Positions 35,005 through 43,979 of a DNA stretch of 64,000 nucleotides are shown piece by piece. The notes beneath the pieces were generated by a model. The model made no database searches, was not told the origin of the DNA, and saw only the letters and a list, made by a program, of their open reading frames with translations. Position numbers and translations under genes: made by a program. The DNA comes from Bacillota bacterium (GTDB taxonomy: Bacteria > Bacillota > Clostridia > Oscillospirales > Ruminococcaceae): assembly GCA_023433405.1 (NCBI GenBank), contig JAEZCT010000027.1, positions 33,096 to 97,095 on the forward strand, read 5' to 3'. Each line of letters starts with the position of its first letter. The first letter of the stretch is position 1.

Positions 35005-36573
35005 CTATTCTTCCGCATTATCCCGCAGAGAGGTGCTAAACTCCGAGAACGGAACGCCCTCCAGCTTGCGGAACTTGCGATAGAAGTAGCCGTAATTGTT
35101 GTACCCTACGCTGTCCAGCGCTTCGCTGACCGAGCCCCCCGGAATGGCAGTCAGCCGTTTGACCTCGTCGATGCGCCTTTTGTTGATATAGTCGCTGATG
35201 GACACCCCCATGCTGCGAATAAACAGCTGCCCCAGATATGCGGGGTTGAGGTAAAACATCCGCGCAATCTCCTTAATGCTGATGCTCTCGCGAAAATGCT
35301 CGTCGATGTATTCCTTGACCTGATCGATAGCCTTTACCTGCCTGCCGCGCCGCAGGCTTTGCAGGTAGTCGGATGCCGCTGCGCACAGCTCCCCCAAGAA
35401 CACGCCAAGATGCTCGGTTTTGCCCGTGAGCTTGCGGCGAAGGGAGGAGAAATCGTACACCGCGTCAGGGTTTCCGCCGCTGCGCTTAATGAGGGCGCAC
35501 AGCTCAAACAGCACATAATGCACCGCGCCGCCGTAAGTCTCCGACCGCATTGGGGAAGGTAAAAACGCCGTCATATGCTCAAGCTCCTCCGCAATAAGGG
35601 TGGTATCGGCGTTTTCCACCGCCGCGAGCAGGGGTGCTGCGTTCCACGCCGCAGGCAACTCGCTGCCGCGACCGGACAGTACCTCCTCGCACGAAAAAAC
35701 CGTCTCCCCCGCCATAAACCAGCGCTCCATCGCCTCTGCCGCTCGCTTACGGCTGTCTTTAATAAGCTGGATGGGGCACTTTTGCCCGCAGTAGGCGATT
35801 ATTGCTTTTTGGCGGGTTTCTCTCAGCACGCGTTCCTGCAGCTCGGCTAAAAACCCACGCATCGGCTTTGCGGAAAACCACTTTTGCTCCAGCAGCAGTC
35901 CCAGCATCCCCTCCGCGTCCTCATATAAAAGCCCGACGTTTTCGCCGGCAAGCATGCCCTCCGCCACCTTGCGCACCGCGGATCTGATAAGTGCCGTCTC
36001 ATCGGATACCGAAAGCTCTGCAAGTACGGGCAGCTTTATCAGCGCAAGGTAATAATCCCCCTTCAAACGCTTTAAGCCGGTTTCATCCGCCTTGCGCGCG
36101 ACCGCCTCGCCGCCCAGCCGTCCGCTCACAAGATCAAACAGGAACTGATCCTTTTCCATCTGGCGCTGCTTGCGGTCGGCGCGCCGTCGGTCTACCTCCT
36201 CATCCAGCTCCCGCCGGATCTCTGAGAGATACCGCCCCATCTCATGGCGGTCTATGGGCTTTAGGATATAGCCCTTAACCCCAAACCCGATTGCGGTTCT
36301 GGCATAATCAAACTGAGCGTGACTGCTGATAATCAGCGTCTTTACCTCTGCGCTCAGGCGTGTAATTTCTTCCAGCAGTTCAAGTCCGTTCACCCCGGGC
36401 ATACTGATATCGGTAATGATGAGGTGAAACTTTTCATACTCAAGCCTGGTTAGCGCCTCACCGCCGCTGTAGGCGTATTCGGGCTCCTCAAACCCCAGCT
36501 CCCCCCATTCCATGAGCAGACTTAACCCCTCGCAAACGGCGGGTTCGTCATCTACAATCAGGACCTTATACAT
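35005..36573 (-). CDS. YesN-type response regulator (receiver plus AraC DNA-binding domain)
   Basis: A 522-residue regulator. The receiver (residues 1-120) has VLIVDDEPAVCEG, the phospho-acceptor Asp in LIITDISMPGVNGLELLEE (near residue 55) and the Lys in GYILKPIDRHEM. A central region of about 280 residues has no clear motif, and the C-terminal 100 residues are an AraC double helix-turn-helix (ISIKEIARMFYLNPAYLGQL ... EALDSVGYNNYGYFYRKFRK). Such proteins normally pair with a YesM-type sensor kinase, which is absent here. The neighbour downstream on the map is a GH38 mannosidase, a likely target. The ATG at 36573 follows AAGGAGAG. Confidence 0.9.
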   Translation of the reverse strand: MYKVLIVDDEPAVCEGLSLLMEWGELGFEEPEYAYSGGEALTRLEYEKFHLIITDISMPGVNGLELLEEITRLSAEVKTLIISSHAQFDYARTAIGFGVKGYILKPIDRHEMGRYLSEIRRELDEEVDRRRADRKQRQMEKDQFLFDLVSGRLGGEAVARKADETGLKRLKGDYYLALIKLPVLAELSVSDETALIRSAVRKVAEGMLAGENVGLLYEDAEGMLGLLLEQKWFSAKPMRGFLAELQERVLRETRQKAIIAYCGQKCPIQLIKDSRKRAAEAMERWFMAGETVFSCEEVLSGRGSELPAAWNAAPLLAAVENADTTLIAEELEHMTAFLPSPMRSETYGGAVHYVLFELCALIKRSGGNPDAVYDFSSLRRKLTGKTEHLGVFLGELCAAASDYLQSLRRGRQVKAIDQVKEYIDEHFRESISIKEIARMFYLNPAYLGQLFIRSMGVSISDYINKRRIDEVKRLTAIPGGSVSEALDSVGYNNYGYFYRKFRKLEGVPFSEFSTSLRDNAEE

Positions 36574-36691
36574 ATGCCCTCTCCTTTCCCTTTTTTTCGT
36601 CTGCACGACAGCCAACGGCAAAAACCACAAATGCCGCCGCAACGCGGCGAAGGCATTTGTGGTATGCAGCCGAACGCTTTGCGCGGCATGA

Positions 36692-39600
36692 TTAACTGAT
36701 ACGGATTAAAAAGCTTTTCAGCTCAAAGGGGCGCAGGCCAAACTCTATGCTCTCGCTCTTGGAGGGGGTTTTCAGGCCGCGTTCCAAAAGGTTGCACTCG
36801 CACCAATCCTGAAACGGAAAGCGGATTCCGATGCGGTGCCTGCCGCTTGCGCCCAGCTGTTCGTGCACACGCAGCACAATGGCGTTTTCATCCTCGGCAG
36901 GCTTCACCGCGCTGACGCACAGCCCCTCGTCGTCACAGGCAAACAACGGCTGCAGCGAGCCTTGCACCAATAAAGGCGGCTCGTTAATCTCCCACGCCTC
37001 GCGGGCAAGCCCCGCGCCATGCCATTCCTCGCGGTGAGGCAGGATGGAATACACAAAGCGGTGGGTTCCAATATCCGCCGCATAGTCGGGGTCGCAGGCA
37101 CCCTTCAGCAGGGTTAGGGACATATTTTCGCCGCTGATGGCATAGCCATACTTGTTATTATTGAGCAAGGCGACGCCAAAGCCGGTCTCGGAAAGGTCAG
37201 CCCATTTATGACCTACCACCTCATATTTGGCAAACTCCCATGAGGTGTTGCTGGTGGTGGGGCGCTCAATGCTGCCAAACTGGATGTCGTAACGCGCCTT
37301 GACCGTGCGAACGTCCACGGGGAACTCGGCTTTTAGCACCATCTCCCGCTCCTGCCAATCCGCCACGGTTTCAAAATCGATGCGACGGGTGTGGTTGTAA
37401 AGCTTGATATGCTGCGTAAACGCTGAGGAGCCATAGGACCAGGATAGTGTTACCATGCGGTACAGCCCGCCGTGCTCCGCCACACTGACCTCGGTGAGCT
37501 TCTCCACCTGGTAGGCCTTATTGCGGTAGGTGGATTCAAGCTCCCACGCGTCGTAGAACCGGGGCTTATCCTCATACACGGTCAGCACGTTGCCGCATTT
37601 GCCCTTCGCAAGTATCTCGCGTTCCAGGTCCTTGTCGTAGATGCTGCTCAGGTGACCCTGCTCGTTCCAGGCAATGCGGTAATGGGTGCCTTCAAGAGCA
37701 CCGGCAGCCGCCAGAGAAACAGGGTGCTCCGCCTCTGCCTTCCCCGCGCGCACCAAAGCCGTGCCCATCGGGGGAATATCCGTCACCAAAATCTCCGCCG
37801 TATCTCCGTTTACGCAGGAGAGAAGCGTCTTGCCCTGTGCGTCGGCAAACGATGCGGGCAGGTTGTTTCCCTTGATTGTTACAATACTATCCCGCGACCA
37901 GTTTGCGGTGTTGTAGACATACCATTCCCCGTTGACAGCCGGCAGACCGCTCAGCCCCGCCGCGTCTTCGGCGAGGACGCGGGCCGACGCGTAATCCGCC
38001 TCGCTGTCCTCATACACCGAATGAACCGACGAGCCGGGGATAATATCGTGAAACTGATTGGTCAGCACTATGCGCCATGCGTCGGCGAGCGATTCTTTGT
38101 CCTTTGCGATGTCCTGTCCCTTTGTTAGGCGGTGGCACAGCAGCAACTCTGCCGCGCGCAGCAAAAACTCCATGCGGCGGTTATGATTTTTATTGCGCGC
38201 CTGTGAGGTATAGGTACCGCGGTGAAACTCCAGGTATAACTCCCCGTCCCACACGGGCAGGTAGCCCTTATGCTCGTTTTTTGCAACATTATCGTGCAGA
38301 ATACGACAGTAATCGGTTACCGTTTGCGTTTGCGTTTTTGGAATACCGGGAATCAGGCTTAGGCTGCGGGATACCTCTATCATATCGCGGTTCACGCCTC
38401 CGCCGCCATCCCCATATCCGTAGGCGATTATCAGGTCGGAGTTCAAGTCCTTATTGGCATAGTTTGTCCATATCCCCTTGACCACATCCGCGGCGACGAT
38501 GCCATTATAGGTGTAATACTGGGTGTTACCCCGCTCGGGTGTCGTAATAAAGTGGGTAAGCACCTCGGTGCCGTCGATACCCCGCCACCGAAAGGTATCG
38601 TAGGGCAGGTGATTTTGGTCGTTCCAGCTGATTTTGGTGGTGATAAAGGTATCCATCTCGGCCTGTTTGAGTATCTGCGGCAGCGCCCAGCTGTAGCCAA
38701 ATACGTCGGGAAGCCATAAGAAGTCGCTGTGGCTGCCAAACTCCCGCTCAAAAAAACGCGTGCCATACAACACCTGCCGGACAATGGACTCCCCCGATAC
38801 CAGGTTACAGTCACATTCCACCCACATACCGCCGGAGGCCTCCCATCGGCCCTCGGCGACACGCGCCTTAATTTGGTCGTAGATAACTGGATAATCCTGC
38901 TTGACATAGGCATAAAGCTGTGCCTGCGACTGCAAAAATTTAAACTCATCGTAGGTATCCATCATGCGCTCCACGGTAGAGAAGGAGCGCGCGCATTTCT
39001 CCCGGGTATGCTTTAGCCGCCACTGCCACGCAACATCGATATGGGTATGCCCCACCAGCCCGACTGTAATGTCCTCTTTCCCTTCACCCTGAAGCCGTTC
39101 CTCAATATAGGCAATGGCGCTTGGCAACGACGCGTAAAACGCATCCGAGCCCGCCACCCTGTCGTCTACCAGATTCCAGGATTCCACCGCGACACTCAGC
39201 AGGCGCTGTTTGTATACCGAGTCCGCCTCCAGCGCGGCATGTGCCAGCAAAAGCTCCCGAATTAAATAGTACAGCCGGTCACAGGATTCGTCAAGCAACG
39301 CAAGCTCCGCCTGCACAATCTCGTGGGAATAATCCTTGGGGCTTTGGCAGTTATTGACACCCGACCATAGCCTAAACTGCAATAGCAGCGGCTCACCCGC
39401 CGGGAGATGGTCGAAGAACACCTCTTTATGGTTGGTGTCTACACCCTGATAAGGCTTGCCGTTGCAGTAGCACAGGCTTTCAAACCCGCTGATGTTGCCG
39501 CCGCCCGAAAGACCAAAGTCAAACAGGCCAACCAGCCGTCCGCCGGTATACTCCTTCGGGAAGGTTACCTGTGCCGAAAGCCACAGATATTTATCGTTTC

Positions 39601-39787
39601 CTTGCCAACGGTCGCCGACGCGCATGGCGCGCATATCGGCAGTTATGGGCGGCGGTGTGCCGCCTACCGCGCCGTCATCCTCCGCGGCAAGCAGCACTTC
39701 TAGCGGTGTACGCATGCGGTAACGCTGTTCGCGCAGTATCTCCATGCGCCTGGTCAGGCGCGGGGCGTTGTAAAATTCAAAGGGCAT
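36692..39787 (-). CDS. Alpha-mannosidase, glycoside hydrolase family 38
   Basis: A 1031-residue cytoplasmic enzyme, normal size for bacterial GH38. The metal-binding motif is GLVGHTHIDVAWQWRLKHT (about residues 256-275, His and Asp ligands). The nucleophile Asp lies in WLPDVFGYSWALPQIL (about 375). The C-terminal beta-sandwich domains follow and end in FGLRPFELKSFLIRIS, typical of the family. It should remove alpha-mannose from oligosaccharides imported into the cell, with zinc or another divalent metal. There is no signal peptide. The ATG at 39787 has GGAGG upstream; an in-frame extension to 39865 is unlikely. It is transcribed toward the YesN-type regulator gene and lies upstream of it, so the two may form an operon or a regulated pair. 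Confidence 0.95.
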   Translation of the reverse strand: MPFEFYNAPRLTRRMEILREQRYRMRTPLEVLLAAEDDGAVGGTPPPITADMRAMRVGDRWQGNDKYLWLSAQVTFPKEYTGGRLVGLFDFGLSGGGNISGFESLCYCNGKPYQGVDTNHKEVFFDHLPAGEPLLLQFRLWSGVNNCQSPKDYSHEIVQAELALLDESCDRLYYLIRELLLAHAALEADSVYKQRLLSVAVESWNLVDDRVAGSDAFYASLPSAIAYIEERLQGEGKEDITVGLVGHTHIDVAWQWRLKHTREKCARSFSTVERMMDTYDEFKFLQSQAQLYAYVKQDYPVIYDQIKARVAEGRWEASGGMWVECDCNLVSGESIVRQVLYGTRFFEREFGSHSDFLWLPDVFGYSWALPQILKQAEMDTFITTKISWNDQNHLPYDTFRWRGIDGTEVLTHFITTPERGNTQYYTYNGIVAADVVKGIWTNYANKDLNSDLIIAYGYGDGGGGVNRDMIEVSRSLSLIPGIPKTQTQTVTDYCRILHDNVAKNEHKGYLPVWDGELYLEFHRGTYTSQARNKNHNRRMEFLLRAAELLLCHRLTKGQDIAKDKESLADAWRIVLTNQFHDIIPGSSVHSVYEDSEADYASARVLAEDAAGLSGLPAVNGEWYVYNTANWSRDSIVTIKGNNLPASFADAQGKTLLSCVNGDTAEILVTDIPPMGTALVRAGKAEAEHPVSLAAAGALEGTHYRIAWNEQGHLSSIYDKDLEREILAKGKCGNVLTVYEDKPRFYDAWELESTYRNKAYQVEKLTEVSVAEHGGLYRMVTLSWSYGSSAFTQHIKLYNHTRRIDFETVADWQEREMVLKAEFPVDVRTVKARYDIQFGSIERPTTSNTSWEFAKYEVVGHKWADLSETGFGVALLNNNKYGYAISGENMSLTLLKGACDPDYAADIGTHRFVYSILPHREEWHGAGLAREAWEINEPPLLVQGSLQPLFACDDEGLCVSAVKPAEDENAIVLRVHEQLGASGRHRIGIRFPFQDWCECNLLERGLKTPSKSESIEFGLRPFELKSFLIRIS

Positions 39788-39819
39788 ATCGGGCTCCTCC
39801 GTATTGTGAGATGTGTTTC

Positions 39820-39974
39820 GTACTATTTTCCGATAAAAGGGGCAGATTGACCGAGAGAGCGGCATTTTTTATCGTATATTTCGTATATACTGTTATGTTA
39901 GCACAATCGCATTCAATTTGCGATAGTACCATGTGTGTTTTGTTGCGAAAATGTGTTGTCTGCCGCGCGTTTTA
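39820..39974. other. Upstream region of the mannosidase with a decayed A end
   Basis: TACTATTTTCCGATAAAAGG near 39822 resembles the left end of element A with the remainder lost. The stretch also contains the probable mannosidase promoter region; no clear -35/-10 pair is visible on the minus strand. Confidence 0.35.
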
Positions 39975-40074
39975 TACTAATATCCGATTTAAAAGAGTAT
40001 AAAAATCAAGTGAAAAGCTTTAATTTATGGGTTTTCACGCGGATTTTTATCGACTCTTTTTGAGGGGATTAGTA
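39975..40074 (+). repeat. Element A, copy 12 (consensus copy)
   Basis: TACTAATATCCGATTTAAAA...GAGGGGATTAGTA, with TTA on both outer sides. It differs from copy 6 only in the loop region. Confidence 0.95.
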
Positions 40075-40198
40075 TTATGCATAGATGGGTTTTGCAGGAA
40101 TGATATCCTTGCAATTCGCGCGTTTATTGGCTGCAAACGACTTGACATCACTAGCGATGTATTGATTTTCAATCATAAAAGCAAGCGCACAAAATCAA

Positions 40199-40250
40199 AT
40201 AAAAAGCCGTGCGTCGGCAATGCTCCATGCCAACGCGCGGCTTTTATTTT
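40199..40250 (-). terminator. Terminator of the P-loop kinase gene
   Basis: AAAAGCCGTGCGT pairs with ACGCGCGGCTTTT; on the minus strand it ends in T-rich sequence. The tip GTCGGCAATGCTCCATGCC closely resembles that of the terminator at 34866. Confidence 0.85.
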
Positions 40251-40268
40251 TGATTATTTTTAAATTGG

Positions 40269-40853
40269 TTAGCGTTCAATAACGTTTATAATCTCCCGCA
40301 TGGATGAGGCAAATTGCTCCTCCGTGGACTTCCTGAATATCAGCAGGTCGTCCATACTGTTCGCATCGTTAATCTGGCTGGGTACCTCGAAGTTGACGCC
40401 TGCAATATATTCCTCCCAATGCTCCAGCTTCCACCGGTCGCGGTCGCTGTTTCGGGCAATCATCCGCTGGCGGCACACCTCCGGGTCGGTTTGAACCCAT
40501 ATTACGGTGAGGCTTGCCCCCTTTTGGGAAAGCTGTGCCCTTAATCGACTCATATACCCGGCATCCCGTACCTCTCTGGTAAACGGGGCATTAATGAGTA
40601 CAATATCGTCGTACTCCAGCGCCTCCATGGCAAGGGCCACAATGGCGGCATACTCGTAATCCCGAATATTCTGTTCAAAAAAATCGGAGCTTCTGTTGTA
40701 CTCCTCACCCGCAACCGAAAAAATTTGCTTGGATAATACGATGAGAGTATCCTTATCAAGATACACGACATGCCTGAGGTTTTTTGCAAGCTGCTTGGAG
40801 ATATAGGTTTTTCCGCTGGCAGGCGGAGAGGTCACTAAAATCAGACGCTTCAC
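40269..40853 (-). CDS. P-loop kinase-like ATP-binding protein
   Basis: A 194-residue protein. Walker A is LILVTSPPASGKTYISKQL (residues 3-21), followed by VVYLDKDTLI as in nucleoside or small-molecule kinases and zeta-type phosphotransferases. The C-terminal part has VIWVQTDPEVCRQRMIARNSDRD, the arginine-rich lid of kinases. The substrate is unknown. I chose the GTG at 40853 because AGGGG lies at correct spacing; the ATG at 40871 has a weaker site, and longer frames overlap oppF. It lies 46 bp after oppF on the same strand and may be the last gene of the opp operon. Confidence 0.75.
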   Translation of the reverse strand: MKRLILVTSPPASGKTYISKQLAKNLRHVVYLDKDTLIVLSKQIFSVAGEEYNRSSDFFEQNIRDYEYAAIVALAMEALEYDDIVLINAPFTREVRDAGYMSRLRAQLSQKGASLTVIWVQTDPEVCRQRMIARNSDRDRWKLEHWEEYIAGVNFEVPSQINDANSMDDLLIFRKSTEEQFASSMREIINVIER

Positions 40854-40899
40854 AATTACCCCTGCTTTCATGCGTGAATGTTTTCCCGAAAGCCAAGCG

Positions 40900-41835
40900 T
40901 CAGCGTGTCCAACGCTCCAGTTCCTCTGCGGTAGCCAATACATAGTGCTGCCCGCCCAGATGCTGTTTGCTACCCTTTTTATAGTCCACACCCTGGGCCT
41001 TGTAATCGTAGCTCTGGGCTACCCTACCCTTTTCTACATTGGGGTTTGGGCGGGGAATAGCACTGAGCAGGCTTTGGGTGTAGGGGTGAACGGGTCTTTC
41101 AAAAATCTCTTCGGTGGTACCTGTTTCCACCAAGTGACCAAGATGCAGTACGCCGATGCGGTCGGAAATGTATTTAACCATGGAAAGGTCATGGGCAATA
41201 AACAGATAGGTTGTGCCGGTTTGAACCTGCAAATCCTTCATCAGGTTAACCACCTGAGCCTGTATTGAGACATCCAGCGCACTGATGCATTCGTCGGCGA
41301 TCACAAGCTTTGGGTTCATAATTAAAGCGCGGGCAATGCCTACACGCTGTCGCTGACCGCCGCTGAACTGGTGAGGATAACGGTCGGCGTGCTCCGGAGC
41401 AAGTCCTACCTTTTCCAGCATCTCGGCCACCTTGGTCTCCCGCTCTCCGCGGCTTTTGCATAGATGGTGAATGTCAAGGCCCTGGGCAATAATCTCCCCC
41501 ACCTTTTTGCGTGGATTGAGACATGCCATCGGGTCTTGAAAGATCATCTGCATCTCGGTGCGCAGTCGCTCCTTTGTGGTGCGGTTGAGCCTGCCTGAAA
41601 TGTTCATGCCGTTAAACTCAATACTGCCTGCGGTGGGATCGTATAGACGAATCAAGCTGCGCCCGATGGTGCTTTTGCCGCTGCCCGATTCTCCTACAAG
41701 ACCGTAGGTTTCACCGGGGTAAATCTTAAAGTCCACCCCGTCCACCGCACGGACGGTATACCGTCCGCTCATCTGGAAATATTGCTTCAGACCGCTGACC
41801 TGAATAATCGGCTCACTGGACTGCATCGCGCTCAT
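40900..41835 (-). CDS. oppF: Oligopeptide ABC importer, ATP-binding protein OppF
   Basis: A 311-residue ATPase. Walker A is GLVGESGSGKSTIGRSLIR (about residue 45), the Q-loop is MQMIFQDPMACLNPRKKV, the signature is FSGGQRQRVGIARALIMNP, Walker B is LVIADECISALDVSIQAQ, and the H-loop is YLFIAHDLSMV. Walker B has a Cys (DECISALD) in place of the common DEPVSALD Pro. The C-terminal HPYTQSLLSAIPRPNP is the Opp/Dpp-type extension. It overlaps oppD by 23 bp. It powers peptide import with OppD. Confidence 0.94.
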   Translation of the reverse strand: MSAMQSSEPIIQVSGLKQYFQMSGRYTVRAVDGVDFKIYPGETYGLVGESGSGKSTIGRSLIRLYDPTAGSIEFNGMNISGRLNRTTKERLRTEMQMIFQDPMACLNPRKKVGEIIAQGLDIHHLCKSRGERETKVAEMLEKVGLAPEHADRYPHQFSGGQRQRVGIARALIMNPKLVIADECISALDVSIQAQVVNLMKDLQVQTGTTYLFIAHDLSMVKYISDRIGVLHLGHLVETGTTEEIFERPVHPYTQSLLSAIPRPNPNVEKGRVAQSYDYKAQGVDYKKGSKQHLGGQHYVLATAEELERWTR

Positions 41836-42907
41836 CCCCTTTCTTCATCCGCTGGATGCGCTGGTAAAGCTCGGCGGGCATTTCCACCCGGGGCGCACGC
41901 TCGTCCAGCAGCCAGGTCGCGGCATAATGGGACTCGCTTACCTTAAACATGGGTGGCTCCAGCCTTTTATCAATGTTTAACGCATACTGGTTGCGGGGAG
42001 AAAACGCGTCGCCAGCAACCGGGTGCAACAGGTTTGGCGGTGAGCCCGGAATGGTGTATAAGCGCTCGTCGTCGGTATCCAGGTCCGGCATGGCGCTTAA
42101 CAGCCCCCAGGTGTAGGGGTGGCGCGGGTCGTAGAAAATCTCCTCCACCGTGCCTTTTTCCACAATCCTGCCGGCATACATGACGTTGACATAGTCGGCA
42201 ACCTTGGCAACCACGCCCAGATCGTGGGTGATATAGATGACGCTGATGCCCCGTTCTTTTTGCAGTCTCTTTATCAGCTCCAGAATCTTAGCCTGAATGG
42301 TGACGTCGAGCGCAGTGGTCGGCTCGTCGCAGATTAAAAGATCCGGGTCGCATGCCAGCGCAATGGCAATGACAACACGCTGACGCATACCGCCGGAAAG
42401 CTGATGGGGGTAGCTCTTCATGCGCTTTTCCGGCTCGGCAATGCCAACCTCATTGAGCAGCTGTACCGCCTTTTGCCATGCCTCGGCTCTGGTTGCACGT
42501 TTATGCCAAAGCATTCCCTCAATAATCTGTTTGCCGATGGGCATGGTGGGGTCAAGGCTTGTCATGGGGTCTTGAAAAATCATCGCAATGCGTTTGCCGT
42601 TAATATGCCGGCGCAAATCCTTGCGCTTCATGGTAAGGATATCGACTGTTTTTTCTTTTTTGTCATCCTGCGTGTAGGTATATAAGATGGTGCCGGAATC
42701 CACCGTGCTGTTTTTTGCGAGTATGCCCATTGCCGCCTTCATGGTAACGGATTTTCCGCTTCCGCTCTCTCCCACAATGGCCAGGGTCTCGCCGCGAAAC
42801 AAATCAAGATCCACCCCGCGGATGGCGTGTACCGCACCTACAAGGGTACGGAACGTGATGGATAGGCCGCGGATCTCCATCACCTTTTCTCTGGTTTTCT
42901 GTTCCAC
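41813..42907 (-). CDS. oppD: Oligopeptide ABC importer, ATP-binding protein OppD
   Basis: A 364-residue ATPase. Walker A is AIVGESGSGKSVTMKAAMG (about residue 45), the Q-loop region contains IAMIFQDPMTSLDPTMPIG, the signature is LSGGMRQRVVIAIALACDP, Walker B is LLICDEPTTALDVTIQAK and the H-loop is VIYITHDLGVVAK. The C-terminal segment RHPYTWGLLSAMPDLD and further residues match the Opp/Dpp iron-sulfur-type tail only in part. The GTG at 42907 begins 10 bp after the oppC stop and fits; longer in-frame starts overlap oppC. It lies in the order A-B-C-D-F. Confidence 0.93.
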   Translation of the reverse strand: MEQKTREKVMEIRGLSITFRTLVGAVHAIRGVDLDLFRGETLAIVGESGSGKSVTMKAAMGILAKNSTVDSGTILYTYTQDDKKEKTVDILTMKRKDLRRHINGKRIAMIFQDPMTSLDPTMPIGKQIIEGMLWHKRATRAEAWQKAVQLLNEVGIAEPEKRMKSYPHQLSGGMRQRVVIAIALACDPDLLICDEPTTALDVTIQAKILELIKRLQKERGISVIYITHDLGVVAKVADYVNVMYAGRIVEKGTVEEIFYDPRHPYTWGLLSAMPDLDTDDERLYTIPGSPPNLLHPVAGDAFSPRNQYALNIDKRLEPPMFKVSESHYAATWLLDERAPRVEMPAELYQRIQRMKKGDERDAVQ

Positions 42908-42917
42908 AAGCCACACC

Positions 42918-43979
42918 TCACATTTCCTTAAGTTTGGGGTCAAACGCTTCCCGCAGTCCGTCCGCCAGCATATTAAAGCACAGCATGAGCAGCGCAAGCA
43001 CCACGATTGGAGGCACAATCTGATAAGGATGGGTGGTGAAGCTGTTAAACGCGTCGCTGATTAACGAGCCCAGGCTGCACTGCGGTACCGGAATACCCAT
43101 GCCCACAAAGCTTAAAAACGCCTCGGTAAAGATGGCGGTGGGAATGCTGAACATGAGCTGGGTAATAATCTGCCCGATGATATTGGGCAGCACCTCTTTA
43201 AAGATGATGGAAAGATTGCCGGCGCCAAGTGTGCGGCTGGCAAGCACAAACTCCTGCTCCTTGAGCTTAAGCATCTCCGCTCGGGCGATGCGGCTCATAC
43301 TAATCCACTCGGTTATTACCAGGGCAAGCACGATTGTGGCAAAGCCCGGTCTTAAAACCAGCACGAGCAGTGTAACGATAACCAAACGGGGAATGCCGTT
43401 GTTAATCTCGGCAAAGCGCTGCATCGCGCTATCCACCCAGCCGCCGAAATAGCCGCTGATAAGACCGTAGCACATGCCAAGGGTCATGTTAATAATGGCG
43501 CTTACCACCGCAATGCCCAGGGAGATGCGGGTGCCTTCCCATACCCGCGTCCAGATGTCACGGCCAAGGGTATCGCTGCCAAACCAGTAATACACATCGG
43601 TAAGTCCCTTATCCTTGTAGCCGTTTACAAGCTTTGTACCGCCGGTGGTTTGCAATGCTTCGTCGCCGTTAAATATCCCAATACCTTCAAGGACGGGAAT
43701 TCTGGGCGCAAAGTTCTTTTCGGTGAGCTTCTGGCTTGAGTAGCTGTATTCTGTCATACTGGGGCCGATAATGGCAAACAGCACAATGACGGCGATGAAC
43801 ACCAGCGATATCACAGCACCCTTATTCGCAAAAAAACGTCGTCTTACATCCTTCCAGTAGCCGTCACTGGTAAACCCGCTGTCAATGCGAGCCTCGGGCT
43901 CCCCGCCTATCAGCTCAAAATCGTTCGGCAAAAACGCGGTATCCATTCCCTTGGGGGTAAAACCAGCCTGCTCAGGCAT
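42918..43979 (-). CDS. oppC: Oligopeptide ABC importer, permease OppC
   Basis: A 353-residue membrane protein with an N-terminal cytoplasmic stretch of about 60 residues, one isolated helix (VISLVFIAVIVLFAIIGPSM), an extracellular loop of about 80 residues and five further helices. The permease EAA loop is EWISMSRIARAEMLKLKEQE (about residue 225) followed by ASRTLGAGNLSIIFKEVLPN. The start overlaps the oppB stop by 8 bp. It forms the channel with OppB. Confidence 0.94.
   Translation of the reverse strand: MPEQAGFTPKGMDTAFLPNDFELIGGEPEARIDSGFTSDGYWKDVRRRFFANKGAVISLVFIAVIVLFAIIGPSMTEYSYSSQKLTEKNFAPRIPVLEGIGIFNGDEALQTTGGTKLVNGYKDKGLTDVYYWFGSDTLGRDIWTRVWEGTRISLGIAVVSAIINMTLGMCYGLISGYFGGWVDSAMQRFAEINNGIPRLVIVTLLVLVLRPGFATIVLALVITEWISMSRIARAEMLKLKEQEFVLASRTLGAGNLSIIFKEVLPNIIGQIITQLMFSIPTAIFTEAFLSFVGMGIPVPQCSLGSLISDAFNSFTTHPYQIVPPIVVLALLMLCFNMLADGLREAFDPKLKEM

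Noticed and set aside
40269..40853. Zeta-type toxin
   Set aside because: The Walker A and lid fit many small-molecule kinases, there is no epsilon-type antitoxin next to it, and the gene follows a peptide importer.
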